Source: an uncultured Bacteroidales bacterium (lineage in GTDB: Bacteria; Bacteroidota; Bacteroidia; Bacteroidales; UBA3663). Taken from it: DNA of 30,759 nucleotides. Within the stretch, counting starts at the first letter, position 1; each line of letters begins with the position of its first letter. The notes under the pieces are model-generated. The model searched no databases and was not told where the DNA came from. It saw nothing but the letters and a program-made list of their open reading frames with translations. The translations under genes and the position numbers were made by a program. This document shows, one piece after another, positions 12,657 through 20,458 of this stretch. Location: the NCBI GenBank assembly GCA_937899265.1, contig CALBPV010000017.1:1-30759 (forward strand), written 5' to 3'.

Positions 12657-13103
12657 TCATGTGGGCTCTTTGAAGTACAGGTCCGCCTCCGCCTTGCGCC
12701 TTCTTACAAGTCCCGGCAGCTCTTTCCCTCCTCCGTAAACCCAGCGCGAGAACTGGTAGCGGATGTAGGGGTCGCCGGGGTCTGCGGCTACGAGCTTGCG
12801 GAGAGTTGACTTCGACCAGTTGCCTGTACCGACGTTGAAGATGAAAGAGACGAGCGCATCGAACTGGCACTGGCGGAGCACGAGGTCGTTCGTTTCCGCG
12901 AACCGGTTGAGGGTATTTTCCGCGGTCTGGAGGTCTTCGGAAAGAAAGCGTTCTGCGTCCGCGCGCGTGCAATACTGCCCGGCGGTTACGCCTTTCGTAT
13001 GGCCATAGCCTATCGTCCACACGCCTGCGGGGCAAAGGTATGACGTACTCCTATATCCTTCGAACTGCTTTATAAGGTCGCGGCCCTGTTTCCCGGTATT
13101 CAT
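12657..13103 (-). CDS. Phage lysozyme, GH24 (endolysin)
   Basis: A 148-aa muramidase that cuts the peptidoglycan glycan strand at the end of infection. It has the GH24 active site pattern: Glu15 in IKQFEGYR, position 24 (Cys where many enzymes have Asp) and Thr30 in VWTIGYGHT, with the usual E-8-x-5-T spacing. Further family motifs are QFDALVSFIFNVGTG and the closing GLVRRRKAEADLY. There is no signal peptide, so export relies on a phage membrane protein, probably the product of the 4-nt-overlapping upstream gene. It is followed by a terminator. Confidence 0.93.
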   Translation of the reverse strand: MNTGKQGRDLIKQFEGYRSTSYLCPAGVWTIGYGHTKGVTAGQYCTRADAERFLSEDLQTAENTLNRFAETNDLVLRQCQFDALVSFIFNVGTGNWSKSTLRKLVAADPGDPYIRYQFSRWVYGGGKELPGLVRRRKAEADLYFKEPT

Positions 13104-13621
13104 ACCTTCCCCTCCTTTTCACCGCCTTGCGGCATTTCCACGTAGTCCCGGGCCCCTACGGGGTTCGAGGGGTCCCATATGTTGAGCTTTAGCCCCTTCT
13201 CGTGGGCTATCTGGCGGAGTGTCTTGTAGTTGCCGCCAAGATCGGCCTCGTCGCGATGCTGTTGGAGGAAAGCTCTGCCGGTTCCCCTTGCGGGGTCCCG
13301 GAGGGGGCACGCCCAGTTAATGCAGACGGCGCTCTCCGCCGCCATGCAGGCCTCGCGGAGGACATCCTTCGCATCTCGATGCTCGCGCGCTTCGGCCTTC
13401 GCCTCTTCGCGTTCGTTTTTAAGGTCTTCAATGACTTTATCGTATGCGGTTATGCTCTTCTGCAGAGCTTCAATTGTCGCGTCGGTGTTCTTTATCTTTC
13501 CTGCGTCCTTTTCATTGCGTGCAGAGATGAGCACTTTAACGAGGGCGGCGATACCGGACAGCCCGCCGACAGCGGCGAGGCTCGAGAAAATTACCGTGAA
13601 GGTATTGGTCGTTGGCTCCAT
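13100..13621 (-). CDS. Lysis-region membrane protein (holin- or spanin-like)
   Basis: A 173-aa protein with one N-terminal transmembrane segment (about residues 8-32, FTVIFSSLAAVGGLSGIAALVKVL), then a long charged coiled coil (about 35-95), then a C-terminal domain with a CxxxxC pair (CINWACPLRDP) and an N-x-W-D-P turn. It overlaps the lysozyme start by 4 nt. The position and shape suggest a lysis role (i-spanin-like coiled coil or holin), but a tail-associated membrane protein is not excluded. Confidence 0.65.
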   Translation of the reverse strand: MEPTTNTFTVIFSSLAAVGGLSGIAALVKVLISARNEKDAGKIKNTDATIEALQKSITAYDKVIEDLKNEREEAKAEAREHRDAKDVLREACMAAESAVCINWACPLRDPARGTGRAFLQQHRDEADLGGNYKTLRQIAHEKGLKLNIWDPSNPVGARDYVEMPQGGEKEGKV

Positions 13622-13743
13622 ATTGAAAAGTTTAGGGAATTTGATTTTTGCCGCTTATTCTCGCGCGTGCGCGAGCCGGAGACGAAAAACGAGGAAGGGT
13701 GCCATTTTTTCGTTCGCGTTCGTCAGAGCGCTTAAAAACGTGG

Positions 13744-13950
13744 TTATTCTTCCAAACCCCTTCTTTCATCCTCGAGAAGGGCATCGACCTCCGCAAGGAC
13801 GGCGTCTCTCTCTTCTTGCGTTGAGAGTCTCCAATTGTCTTCGCTGTCAATGTCGGCGAGGGAGAGCTGGGTGACGAAAATGCGAGCCGTCGGCTCGACG
13901 TCTGCGGCCTGCGTGTAAAATTGGCCTGCGGGTGCTGTGAGGTGTTTCAT
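13744..13950 (-). CDS. Small acidic phage protein between fibre and lysis genes
   Basis: A 68-aa protein, hydrophilic and acidic at the C-terminus (EERDAVLAEVDALLEDERRGLEE, a likely helix). No domain is recognised. It lies downstream of the second LRR fibre gene and upstream of the lysis gene pair, so it could be a fibre chaperone or assembly factor, though this is only positional. The 120 nt between it and the membrane protein holds a GC-rich 7-bp palindrome (13660-13675) but no evident gene. Confidence 0.55.
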   Translation of the reverse strand: MKHLTAPAGQFYTQAADVEPTARIFVTQLSLADIDSEDNWRLSTQEERDAVLAEVDALLEDERRGLEE

Positions 13951-13979
13951 GGTGTTTTGATTGTTTTATTTGTTTTACT

Positions 13980-14454
13980 TGTTTTATGCGCTTGCGATGG
14001 TCCAGCCCTTCGCGTTTGCGAGGGCGATGATACCGGTGTAGGTGTTGCCGTTGTATTCGTATACCTCCGTGTCTGCCTGCGCGCGGGCGTAGGCGTTCGC
14101 GTGAAGCGTAAGCGTCTGCGCGGTATTGACGGCAGCCGCTTCCGTGACGATGTTGACGACGCTCTGGAGCGTAAGGTGGATTGCGGAGGAGAGGGAAAGG
14201 GAGATTTTTAGGCCGGTGAAGCCTCCGACGTTCTCGAGGGCGGAGCAGCTGTAGAAAGCCTGTGAGGTATTTGAGACCGATGCAAGAGAGAACTTCGAGA
14301 TCGTCTGGAGATGTCTACAGCCTTGGAACATGGCCGATGCGCTCGTAATGGCTGCGCCGAAACCCTCCGGAAGGGTGAGAGATTGGAGGGCGACGCAGTA
14401 GGAGAACATGTTGTATGCGTTCGTAATGGCTGCGCCGAAACCCTCCGGAAGGGT
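13980..14454. repeat. 475-bp exact repeat within the LRR fibre genes, copy 1
   Basis: Identical over 475 bp to 15069-15543 (offset 1089). It covers the shared C-terminal coding end of both fibre genes and a few bases after the stop. Confidence 0.95.
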
Positions 14455-15060
14455 AAGCGTCTGGAGGGCGATGCAGTAGTCAAACATGCTGTATGCGTTC
14501 GTTATGGCTGCACCGAAACCCTCCGGAAGGGTGAGAGATTGGAGGGCGACGCAGTAGTAAAACATGCTGTATGCGTTCGTAATGGCTGCGCCGAAACCCT
14601 CCGGCAGGGTGAGCGTCTGGAGGGCGGAGCAGTTGTAAAACATGTACTGCGTGTCCGTTCTCGTGGCTGCATCGGGGAAGACAATGTCGGAAAAATCCAA
14701 GGATATTGAAAGACTGAAAGCGAACGATATTCCGGCAGGGAACTCTCCGGCGGAAATGCCGTCCACGGCATCCGCATAGTCCGATAGGGGAGCGTCTTCC
14801 GCGAGTGTTCCCCCCTTTGCTACGATGGCGTCATAGAGCTCGTTCTTGCTGTCGGCAATGCTCGTCAGGGCTTCGTCGATGTCGTCCTGTGCCTCTCCGG
14901 CGATTTGTGCGAGAGAAGCGATGATCGCGTCTGCCCGGTCCAATATCGACGAGGCGAAGGTGGCGAACCTCGGCCCCGGAGTCGCACCCAGAGCCTCGAT
15001 AGCGCCATCGAGGTCGTTTCGTATGCTGTTGAGCTGGAGGAGGTATTCTGCTATAGTCAT
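13984..15060 (-). CDS. BspA-like leucine-rich-repeat tail fibre/adhesin, paralog 2
   Basis: A 358-aa protein. The N-terminal part (about 1-110) is helical (ILDRADAIIASLAQIAGEAQDDIDEAL...) and likely trimerises or attaches to the virion. Residues about 140-265 are BspA-type LRR units of 26 residues with the core LTLPEGFGAAIT and a MF-x-x-C-x-ALQ step: four copies here, two in the paralog. The C-terminal ~110 residues are shared exactly with the upstream paralog. Surface LRR domains of this type occur in host-binding proteins, so receptor binding is likely (inference). It starts 12 nt after the other fibre gene. Confidence 0.78.
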   Translation of the reverse strand: MTIAEYLLQLNSIRNDLDGAIEALGATPGPRFATFASSILDRADAIIASLAQIAGEAQDDIDEALTSIADSKNELYDAIVAKGGTLAEDAPLSDYADAVDGISAGEFPAGISFAFSLSISLDFSDIVFPDAATRTDTQYMFYNCSALQTLTLPEGFGAAITNAYSMFYYCVALQSLTLPEGFGAAITNAYSMFDYCIALQTLTLPEGFGAAITNAYNMFSYCVALQSLTLPEGFGAAITSASAMFQGCRHLQTISKFSLASVSNTSQAFYSCSALENVGGFTGLKISLSLSSAIHLTLQSVVNIVTEAAAVNTAQTLTLHANAYARAQADTEVYEYNGNTYTGIIALANAKGWTIASA

Positions 15061-15068
15061 GGCTGTAG

Positions 15069-15543
15069 TGTTTTATGCGCTTGCGATGGTCCAGCCCTTC
15101 GCGTTTGCGAGGGCGATGATACCGGTGTAGGTGTTGCCGTTGTATTCGTATACCTCCGTGTCTGCCTGCGCGCGGGCGTAGGCGTTCGCGTGAAGCGTAA
15201 GCGTCTGCGCGGTATTGACGGCAGCCGCTTCCGTGACGATGTTGACGACGCTCTGGAGCGTAAGGTGGATTGCGGAGGAGAGGGAAAGGGAGATTTTTAG
15301 GCCGGTGAAGCCTCCGACGTTCTCGAGGGCGGAGCAGCTGTAGAAAGCCTGTGAGGTATTTGAGACCGATGCAAGAGAGAACTTCGAGATCGTCTGGAGA
15401 TGTCTACAGCCTTGGAACATGGCCGATGCGCTCGTAATGGCTGCGCCGAAACCCTCCGGAAGGGTGAGAGATTGGAGGGCGACGCAGTAGGAGAACATGT
15501 TGTATGCGTTCGTAATGGCTGCGCCGAAACCCTCCGGAAGGGT
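15069..15543. repeat. 475-bp exact repeat within the LRR fibre genes, copy 2
   Basis: Identical to 13980-14454. Upstream of this block the two genes diverge in N-terminal domain and LRR copy number. Confidence 0.95.
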
Positions 15544-16044
15544 GAGAGATTGGAGGGCGGAGCAGTTGTAAAACATGTACTGCGCGTCCGTTCTCGTGGC
15601 TGCATCGGGGAAGACGCAGCCGGAGAGGTCCAAAACCGTTATGGCCGAAGAATAAGAGGTATAAGCAAAGCAGAGCCCGGAAGGAAGGGGCGTGCGGTTG
15701 TCGAGGATAGCTTCGAGCGCGCTGCCAACGTCACCGACGTTGACGTTGGCGGCATCCGCCGACGCTTTCGCTCCTTCGGCTGCCGTCTTCGCGTCCCCGG
15801 AATTCGTTGCGGCAGTGTCCGCCGACTCTTTCGCGGCGAGGGCGTTGTCTGCCGCCGCGCCTATACTCTCGCCGAAAGCCTCAACGACTGCCGCCGCGAT
15901 ATCGTCTGCGAGCGAAGCCAAACCGGCGTCGATGTCGGCCATGAGAGCCTGAAACGCCGAGTTGAGCACATCCGCGCTTATCTCCTGCGAGTCGTTCGGT
16001 ATGATATATTCGGCGAGGAATGCCTGTGTAATAGTGAAGTCCAT
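15073..16044 (-). CDS. BspA-like leucine-rich-repeat tail fibre/adhesin, paralog 1
   Basis: A 323-aa protein. Its N-terminal ~125 residues are Ala-rich and coiled-coil-like (AAKESADTAATNSGDAKTAA), as in phage fibre shafts, and are unrelated to the N-terminus of paralog 2. Two 26-residue LRR units follow, then the C-terminus identical to paralog 2. Two fibres with one tip but different shafts and different repeat number may be alternatives on the virion or the result of a recent duplication. It is downstream of head-tail completion genes in the late run. Confidence 0.78.
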   Translation of the reverse strand: MDFTITQAFLAEYIIPNDSQEISADVLNSAFQALMADIDAGLASLADDIAAAVVEAFGESIGAAADNALAAKESADTAATNSGDAKTAAEGAKASADAANVNVGDVGSALEAILDNRTPLPSGLCFAYTSYSSAITVLDLSGCVFPDAATRTDAQYMFYNCSALQSLTLPEGFGAAITNAYNMFSYCVALQSLTLPEGFGAAITSASAMFQGCRHLQTISKFSLASVSNTSQAFYSCSALENVGGFTGLKISLSLSSAIHLTLQSVVNIVTEAAAVNTAQTLTLHANAYARAQADTEVYEYNGNTYTGIIALANAKGWTIASA

Positions 16045-16057
16045 GGTGTCAAATATT

Positions 16058-16537
16058 TTACGGTTTGCGTATTAGTATGTTTTCATCGTTGTCGAGGTTC
16101 TCGAAGCCGTCGAGACCGGGCACGGCAGTGTTGCAGGCATAGTCCACAGGGACGGTGACTGTCACCTCCGTATAAGCTCCGGCGCACTCGTCGGCGAAGC
16201 GGTAGGAGAAGGGAACGATGCGCGAGCTCTCTCCGACATCCACGTCTTCCACGTCTTCGAGCCCCTTGAGGATGTGCACAAGCGTAGATATGGCGACGCT
16301 CTCCGCCTGCACCTCGTTCTCCTTTGAGGGCATAAGCCGGTCGACGAAGTAGAGGTAGAGTTGGAAGGAGACCATGTCACCGGCCACGCTGTGTGTCCCC
16401 TGCGTCCACGCGAAGGCGCCATACTTGACGGCCGGGGCCGCATTAAGCCGGAGGATGTCGTTGCGGACGATGGATGAGACGGTCGGCTCGTTCTTCGCGA
16501 GGTCTTCGATGGCCCGGGTGAGCTGCAAAAGCGTCAT
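16058..16537 (-). CDS. Probable head-tail or tail completion protein
   Basis: A 159-aa protein of mixed strand/helix pattern (FAWTQGTHSVAGDMVSFQLYLYFVDRL, then the SRIVPFSYRFADECAG strand), without recognised catalytic motifs. It overlaps nothing and starts 2 nt after the connector gene. The position after portal and connector and before the fibres fits a tail-terminator or completion protein. The function is an inference from order and size. Confidence 0.6.
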   Translation of the reverse strand: MTLLQLTRAIEDLAKNEPTVSSIVRNDILRLNAAPAVKYGAFAWTQGTHSVAGDMVSFQLYLYFVDRLMPSKENEVQAESVAISTLVHILKGLEDVEDVDVGESSRIVPFSYRFADECAGAYTEVTVTVPVDYACNTAVPGLDGFENLDNDENILIRKP

Positions 16538-16539
16538 GG

Positions 16540-17112
16540 CTACATCCTCCCCCTGGGACCCCCCAGAAATATACCGCAGGAAGCGGCGTCAAACAGGTGC
16601 GCGCGAATTTTCCCGCACTGGGTTGCAGTTATCTCCGGGAGCCCGGCGATGTTCGCCAGCACCCAGCCCTGTATCTCCGTAGCATAAAAATCCGCCTTGC
16701 TTTCATAGTACTCGATGTTCGCGTCGACCTCCTCGCGGCTTGCGTTCTCCACGCGGTCGTCGGATGTCTTCACGAGTCCCATGTTGTTTATCTTGTAAGA
16801 TATTTTCGGAAGGAGCTCCGCGACGGCTTTATAGGCGAGGTAAAATTGACACTTGTGGAGGAGTGTCTTGTAGAGGACAGGCCCGGCGCCGTTCGTGAAA
16901 TCCTTATTGAAGTCGAGGGAAAAGTCCCCGGTCACCTCTCCGGTGGCGAGGAGCTCTTGAAGGCGTGTGACCATGAGGGAGCCGAGTATCGGCTTGAGCC
17001 CCATTTCCTGCGCCTCCATGAGGGAGGGAGCGAGGTACTTCCCCGCCAGATTGTCGGAAATTGGCATGAGGGCCTTCACGAATTCCTCGTTTGTAAGCAA
17101 CTGGTATTCCAT
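16540..17112 (-). CDS. Head-tail connector-like protein (DUF6712-like)
   Basis: A 190-aa mostly helical protein starting MEYQLLTNEEFVKALMPIS, with long helices (ILGSLMVTRLQELLATG; LLHKCQFYLAYKAVAELLPKISY). It resembles the DUF6712 family of Bacteroidetes phages, likely the connector below the portal. It begins 4 nt after the portal stop and ends in GGPRGRM. Confidence 0.65.
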   Translation of the reverse strand: MEYQLLTNEEFVKALMPISDNLAGKYLAPSLMEAQEMGLKPILGSLMVTRLQELLATGEVTGDFSLDFNKDFTNGAGPVLYKTLLHKCQFYLAYKAVAELLPKISYKINNMGLVKTSDDRVENASREEVDANIEYYESKADFYATEIQGWVLANIAGLPEITATQCGKIRAHLFDAASCGIFLGGPRGRM

Positions 17113-17116
17113 AGTT

Positions 17117-18289
17117 TTAGGCCTCCTCCCCCCTTACGGTGTCTTCCTTCTCCCCCTCGAGAGTGAACGGTTTAATTGTGACGCTGTCAGACATGTCCAA
17201 AACCTTGTCGAAGCCGCGGAGGATAGCCTTCTGGATGGGCCGCACGGTCGTGCGGTTGAACAGCTTGAAGGCGCTCTCGTATTCTTCGGACGAGAAGCCG
17301 AGATTCTCGGTCGGTATGCCGAAGAGGTTCGGATTGGCGCGGAAAGCGGTGAAGAGCTGTTGTCGCGCGTGCTTGCTCAACGCGGCGTACTTCTCCGCGA
17401 AGTCGGAGGTCTCAATCTTCTCCACGGTGGTCTTCGACTGGAGCGATTTGTTCCAGCTGTAAACGATGCGGCCCGCGTTGCGCTTGCCGCCAAATTTATC
17501 GTTCATGGCTTTCTCGATCTGCTTCTTTATCTCGTCGGAGGGCTGTCCGTTGTTAAAATTAATGATATACGACGCCATGAAGCCGCGCTCGAGATTGCCG
17601 AGGTGGTACTCGTCTATTCCACGCTCTATCTCGCAATCCTTGATGGATGCAGCATAAAGGGGCTCCGGGTAAACGCCCTCCCCCCACATCTTGAAATAAA
17701 AGACGCTGTCGAGGTTGTCCTTCTCCTCCTTTTCGCCGTTCTTCGTCTGCACGGAAGTGACGGTCCTCGCGTCTTTCATCCATTTGGGATAAATGAGCAC
17801 GGGGGACATGCCGCTCTTTGCCCATTTCTCCGAATAATAGAAGACCGTGTTGTCTTCATTGCTGCGGATGTTCTCCATGGGGAGCACGTACATTTCGGCG
17901 AGGCCCTTGCCGTCTTTGCGGCGGATGATTTGCCACGCATATCCACCCGTTTCCGCTATGCTCTTCGCGGTCTTCCGAACGATGTCTTCGGCGGTGTCGC
18001 CTTTGGCGTTGAAGTAATTCTCGCCGTAAGGAGCCGGGGCGTTGAGGCTTACTACGTCGCCCGCGACGTAGTCGACTACGCCGTTGATGATGCTTCGGAG
18101 CGTCGTCACGGTCTTATAGAGGTCGATGATATAGTGCGGATACTGGTTGCGGTCGCCCCACTGTACCCAGTCTCGGCCCGCCATAACCTTCTCCGTCGGT
18201 TCGACGATGACGCGCTCGAGGTAGGGATCGAGCGACATGAAAGAGAGGGGGATGGAGACCTGTGCTTCGTTGTTGTTCTTATAGTCCAT
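17117..18289 (-). CDS. Portal protein
   Basis: A 390-aa protein forming the ring through which DNA enters and leaves the capsid. Features of the Bacteroidetes-phage portal type are an N-terminal clip region (WVQWGDRNQYPHYIIDLYK), a central wing, and C-terminal helices with SKHARQQLFTAFRANPNLFGIP and FSSEEYESAFKLFNR, which also occur in HK97-like portals. The C-terminus is acidic. Unusually, it follows capsid and tail tube instead of directly following the terminase. Confidence 0.85.
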   Translation of the reverse strand: MDYKNNNEAQVSIPLSFMSLDPYLERVIVEPTEKVMAGRDWVQWGDRNQYPHYIIDLYKTVTTLRSIINGVVDYVAGDVVSLNAPAPYGENYFNAKGDTAEDIVRKTAKSIAETGGYAWQIIRRKDGKGLAEMYVLPMENIRSNEDNTVFYYSEKWAKSGMSPVLIYPKWMKDARTVTSVQTKNGEKEEKDNLDSVFYFKMWGEGVYPEPLYAASIKDCEIERGIDEYHLGNLERGFMASYIINFNNGQPSDEIKKQIEKAMNDKFGGKRNAGRIVYSWNKSLQSKTTVEKIETSDFAEKYAALSKHARQQLFTAFRANPNLFGIPTENLGFSSEEYESAFKLFNRTTVRPIQKAILRGFDKVLDMSDSVTIKPFTLEGEKEDTVRGEEA

Positions 18290-18292
18290 TTT

Positions 18293-18637
18293 TTAGCTCT
18301 GTTTGATGACGAGTTTCTGATTGGGGTAGGGTTTCCCGGCCGGGGACGGCTTCCGTGTTCCTATCTGCGCGAGGCCCATAGATACGAGCCCGCGAGATTG
18401 GTTGAGGAACCAATTGTAGTCGCCGTCCCTCACGCCTTCCGGAAGCCTGCATGCTGCCGACACGTGAACGCCATTCACGACGAGGGCCTCGATGTTGACG
18501 GCGAAGACATCCGCCTGCGGGGAGACAGTATCACGGAAGTGGAGGAGCGCGGGGGCGCGGTCTTCTTCCAAACCGGTGAAGGGGAGGAAGACGGTTTGCG
18601 CGTCAGTAGTGTTGTCGAGGTGTATCATTTCGTCCAT
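18293..18637 (-). CDS. Small phage virion-region protein
   Basis: A 114-aa protein beginning MDEMIHLDNTTDAQTVFLP, with strand-like patterns (VFAVNIEALVVNGVHV) and a basic Pro-rich tail. No family is recognised. It is placed between the tail tube gene (with a terminator in between) and the portal gene, 3 nt before the latter. Small proteins with this start occur in Bacteroidetes prophages near head genes (recollection). Function is unknown. Confidence 0.6.
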   Translation of the reverse strand: MDEMIHLDNTTDAQTVFLPFTGLEEDRAPALLHFRDTVSPQADVFAVNIEALVVNGVHVSAACRLPEGVRDGDYNWFLNQSRGLVSMGLAQIGTRKPSPAGKPYPNQKLVIKQS

Positions 18638-18670
18638 AGATATACAAACGGGGGAATTCGTCCAAAAGAA

Positions 18671-18700
18671 AAAAGAGCGCGCATCGCTGCGGGCTCTTTT
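18671..18700 (-). terminator. Terminator after the tail tube gene
   Basis: AAAAGAGCGCGCA (18671-18683) pairs with TGCGGGCTCTTTT (18688-18700) with one mismatch and a 4-nt loop. A and T tracts on both sides allow function in either direction; the minus strand follows with TTTTTTC. Confidence 0.75.
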
Positions 18701-18746
18701 CGTGGTTTAGGGTTATGAAAAATATGGAAACGTTACTAACACATTA

Positions 18747-19277
18747 TTAGGTAGTTTCGAGTTCGAGGGCTTCAACGATGGCGGGAGCGACGCCGTAGGG
18801 CAGGCCCTTCTCCTGATTGGAGAGGCTGACGCCGTAAGCGTTGGTGTCGCTTGCGTTGCTGCCGGTGGTCGAGTCTCCTCCGGTGCGGGTGAGGGGCGCA
18901 TCGAAGCCGATGTACCACCACTTGCCGTTGTTGTCTTTAACAAAGGCAAAGAGGTCGTTAACAGACAGCCCGGCGATGGAGGCGCGCTTGGAGGTGTCCT
19001 GGCGGGTGAAGTTCACCTCGAGGGTGATCTGCTCGCCGGTGTATTCCCCGGCGTCGTTGAACTGCGGAGAAGATGCGAGGGAGGCCTGCCCTTTCTTGAA
19101 GGGGAAGGCGTAAACGTTGTAATTTTCGTCGAGGGTGAAGGTTGCCAGCTGGTTGCCAGCGCCGTCGAGTGTCTTCGCGGTTATGCCGTCGAAAAGTCCG
19201 AGAACTATCTTTTTAAGGCCGCCGACATTTGCTTCGCAATCTTTGACGAATGTGGAAAGTGTTTGCAGACAGGACAT
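18747..19277 (-). CDS. Major tail tube protein
   Basis: A 176-aa protein with alternating strand pattern (KIVLGLFDGITAKTLD, FTLDENYNVYAFPFKKG, QITLEVNFTRQDTSKR, WWYIGFDAPLTRTGGDS), as in Bacteroidetes-phage tail tubes. It would polymerise around the tape measure. I chose the ATG at 19275-19277: the longer frame runs into the preceding terminator, and this start is preceded by the same CTGAATATT leader as the capsid gene. Followed by a terminator, so it can be highly expressed as a short unit. Confidence 0.72.
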   Translation of the reverse strand: MSCLQTLSTFVKDCEANVGGLKKIVLGLFDGITAKTLDGAGNQLATFTLDENYNVYAFPFKKGQASLASSPQFNDAGEYTGEQITLEVNFTRQDTSKRASIAGLSVNDLFAFVKDNNGKWWYIGFDAPLTRTGGDSTTGSNASDTNAYGVSLSNQEKGLPYGVAPAIVEALELETT

Positions 19278-19305
19278 AATATTCAGTTTTTTAGGGTTAT
19301 TTAAA

Positions 19306-19346
19306 AAGAGAGGGCGCCGGGCGTTGCAGGCCCCGCCCCCTCTCTT
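19306..19346 (-). terminator. Terminator after the major capsid gene
   Basis: AAGAGAGGG (19306-19314) pairs with CCCTCTCTT (19338-19346); a further GC-rich inner stem is possible. On the minus strand the stem is followed by TTTTTAAATAA. Confidence 0.75.
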
Positions 19347-19363
19347 GTTCATTTGGTCGGATG

Positions 19364-20323
19364 TTAGTCCGGGTTCTCGTCCGGGGCCTCGTCGGCGATA
19401 GTACCGACGACCACCTCGTCCGGGAAGGCTACCTGTACGCCGGAATTCCAGCGGGCCTTGACGAAGAAGGTCTCCTCCTTCTCGTCGTAGACGACCTTGA
19501 CCTTTTCCTCGTTGTTCTCGGCGTCGGTGCCGTAATAGAAGTTCGACGCGCGGCCTGCCACTATCTTGTAAGTGCCAGCGAGGCCGGGAGTGAGAACGAC
19601 CTTCACGCGGGTGCCGGGGAAGACGAACTCGGCGGGAGCTTCGTTCTCCGGGCCGCTGTAGTGGTAGTAATTCTTCTCCACCATGTCGAAGATGAACGAG
19701 CGATAGAGCTCCGGGGAGACATGCACCTCGACGTCGCCCTTGTCGTAGACGTAGCCGGGGAGCTTGAGGATGACGGCCTTGATGGCTTCATAGGCGTCGG
19801 TGCCGTAGTCTATGTCCTCGGTGATAACGGCGTCTTCGCCGGCGAGAATCTTGATGAAGCCGTCGAAGCGGTTGAGGTTGCCGTCTTCGCTTTCGGTGTT
19901 ACCCTGCCAGACGGCCACTTCGAGCTTTTTCTGGATGTCGGCGATGATGGCGCGGATCAGCCATTCCTCGAAGGGAAGGGAGGCGCGTTCGGTCTCCGGG
20001 ATGCGGACGAGGTATTCCGGATATTTGCCGAGCAGCTTGTCCGGGCAGATTTCCATGTCGACCTTGATAAGGCCGGTGACGATGTCACGTTCGGAGAGCT
20101 CGGCGGTGCCTACGGGGTTGAAGCCGCAGCCGTTGCCGTTCTGAAACGCCACATTGACGTCGAGGTAGTTGAGGTGCGCGGAGGTCTTGATACCGGTCTG
20201 GGGTACGAGCCTCTTGACAGTAGAAGCGCCGAAGACGACGTCCTTCACAAGGAGATCTTCGTTGTTCTTCACATAGTCAGGGAGATTTTCGACTATGTAG
20301 TTAGGGTTGTCCATAAGTGCCAT
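19364..20323 (-). CDS. Major capsid protein
   Basis: A 319-aa HK97-fold-like capsid protein. It shows the pattern known from Bacteroidetes phages: N-terminal MALMDNPNYIVENLPDYVKNN, an E-loop-like region (about 70-110, ERDIVTGLIKVDMEICPDKL), a spine-helix region with EEWLIRAIIADIQKKLEVAVWQG, and a C-terminal strand domain. It is translated from an A-rich leader without Shine-Dalgarno, and is separated from protease and tail tube genes by strong hairpins on both sides. No obvious N-terminal delta-domain is visible, so the scaffold is probably supplied by the upstream gene. Confidence 0.83.
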   Translation of the reverse strand: MALMDNPNYIVENLPDYVKNNEDLLVKDVVFGASTVKRLVPQTGIKTSAHLNYLDVNVAFQNGNGCGFNPVGTAELSERDIVTGLIKVDMEICPDKLLGKYPEYLVRIPETERASLPFEEWLIRAIIADIQKKLEVAVWQGNTESEDGNLNRFDGFIKILAGEDAVITEDIDYGTDAYEAIKAVILKLPGYVYDKGDVEVHVSPELYRSFIFDMVEKNYYHYSGPENEAPAEFVFPGTRVKVVLTPGLAGTYKIVAGRASNFYYGTDAENNEEKVKVVYDEKEETFFVKARWNSGVQVAFPDEVVVGTIADEAPDENPD

Positions 20324-20394
20324 AATATTCAGCTTTTTAAAGGGTTTTCGCTGCCTTCATATATCCAAAAGCGAGAGGCTGTCCGATTTCGTCA

Positions 20395-20443
20395 CACAAA
20401 AGCCCCCGGAGGGCCTTCTGTTTCCTCTCCGGGGGCTTTTGTG
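20395..20443. terminator. Perfect 17-bp bidirectional terminator
   Basis: CACAAAAGCCCCCGGAG (20395-20411) and CTCCGGGGGCTTTTGTG (20427-20443) are perfect complements around a 15-nt loop. The A tract on one side and T tract on the other serve both strands. It separates the protease/scaffold gene from the capsid gene. Confidence 0.88.
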
Positions 20444-20458
20444 CTGATACGTGTGGAA

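Noticed and set aside
13984..16044. Diversity-generating retroelement acting on the LRR fibres
   Set aside because: No reverse transcriptase ORF and no adenine-biased template repeat are visible; the repeats are exact.
16967..18718. Long plus-strand open frame (583 codons) opposite the portal region
   Set aside because: It lies antisense to the portal and its neighbours, which have recognisable products. Open antisense frames are expected in GC-rich coding DNA, and its composition is that of a shadow.
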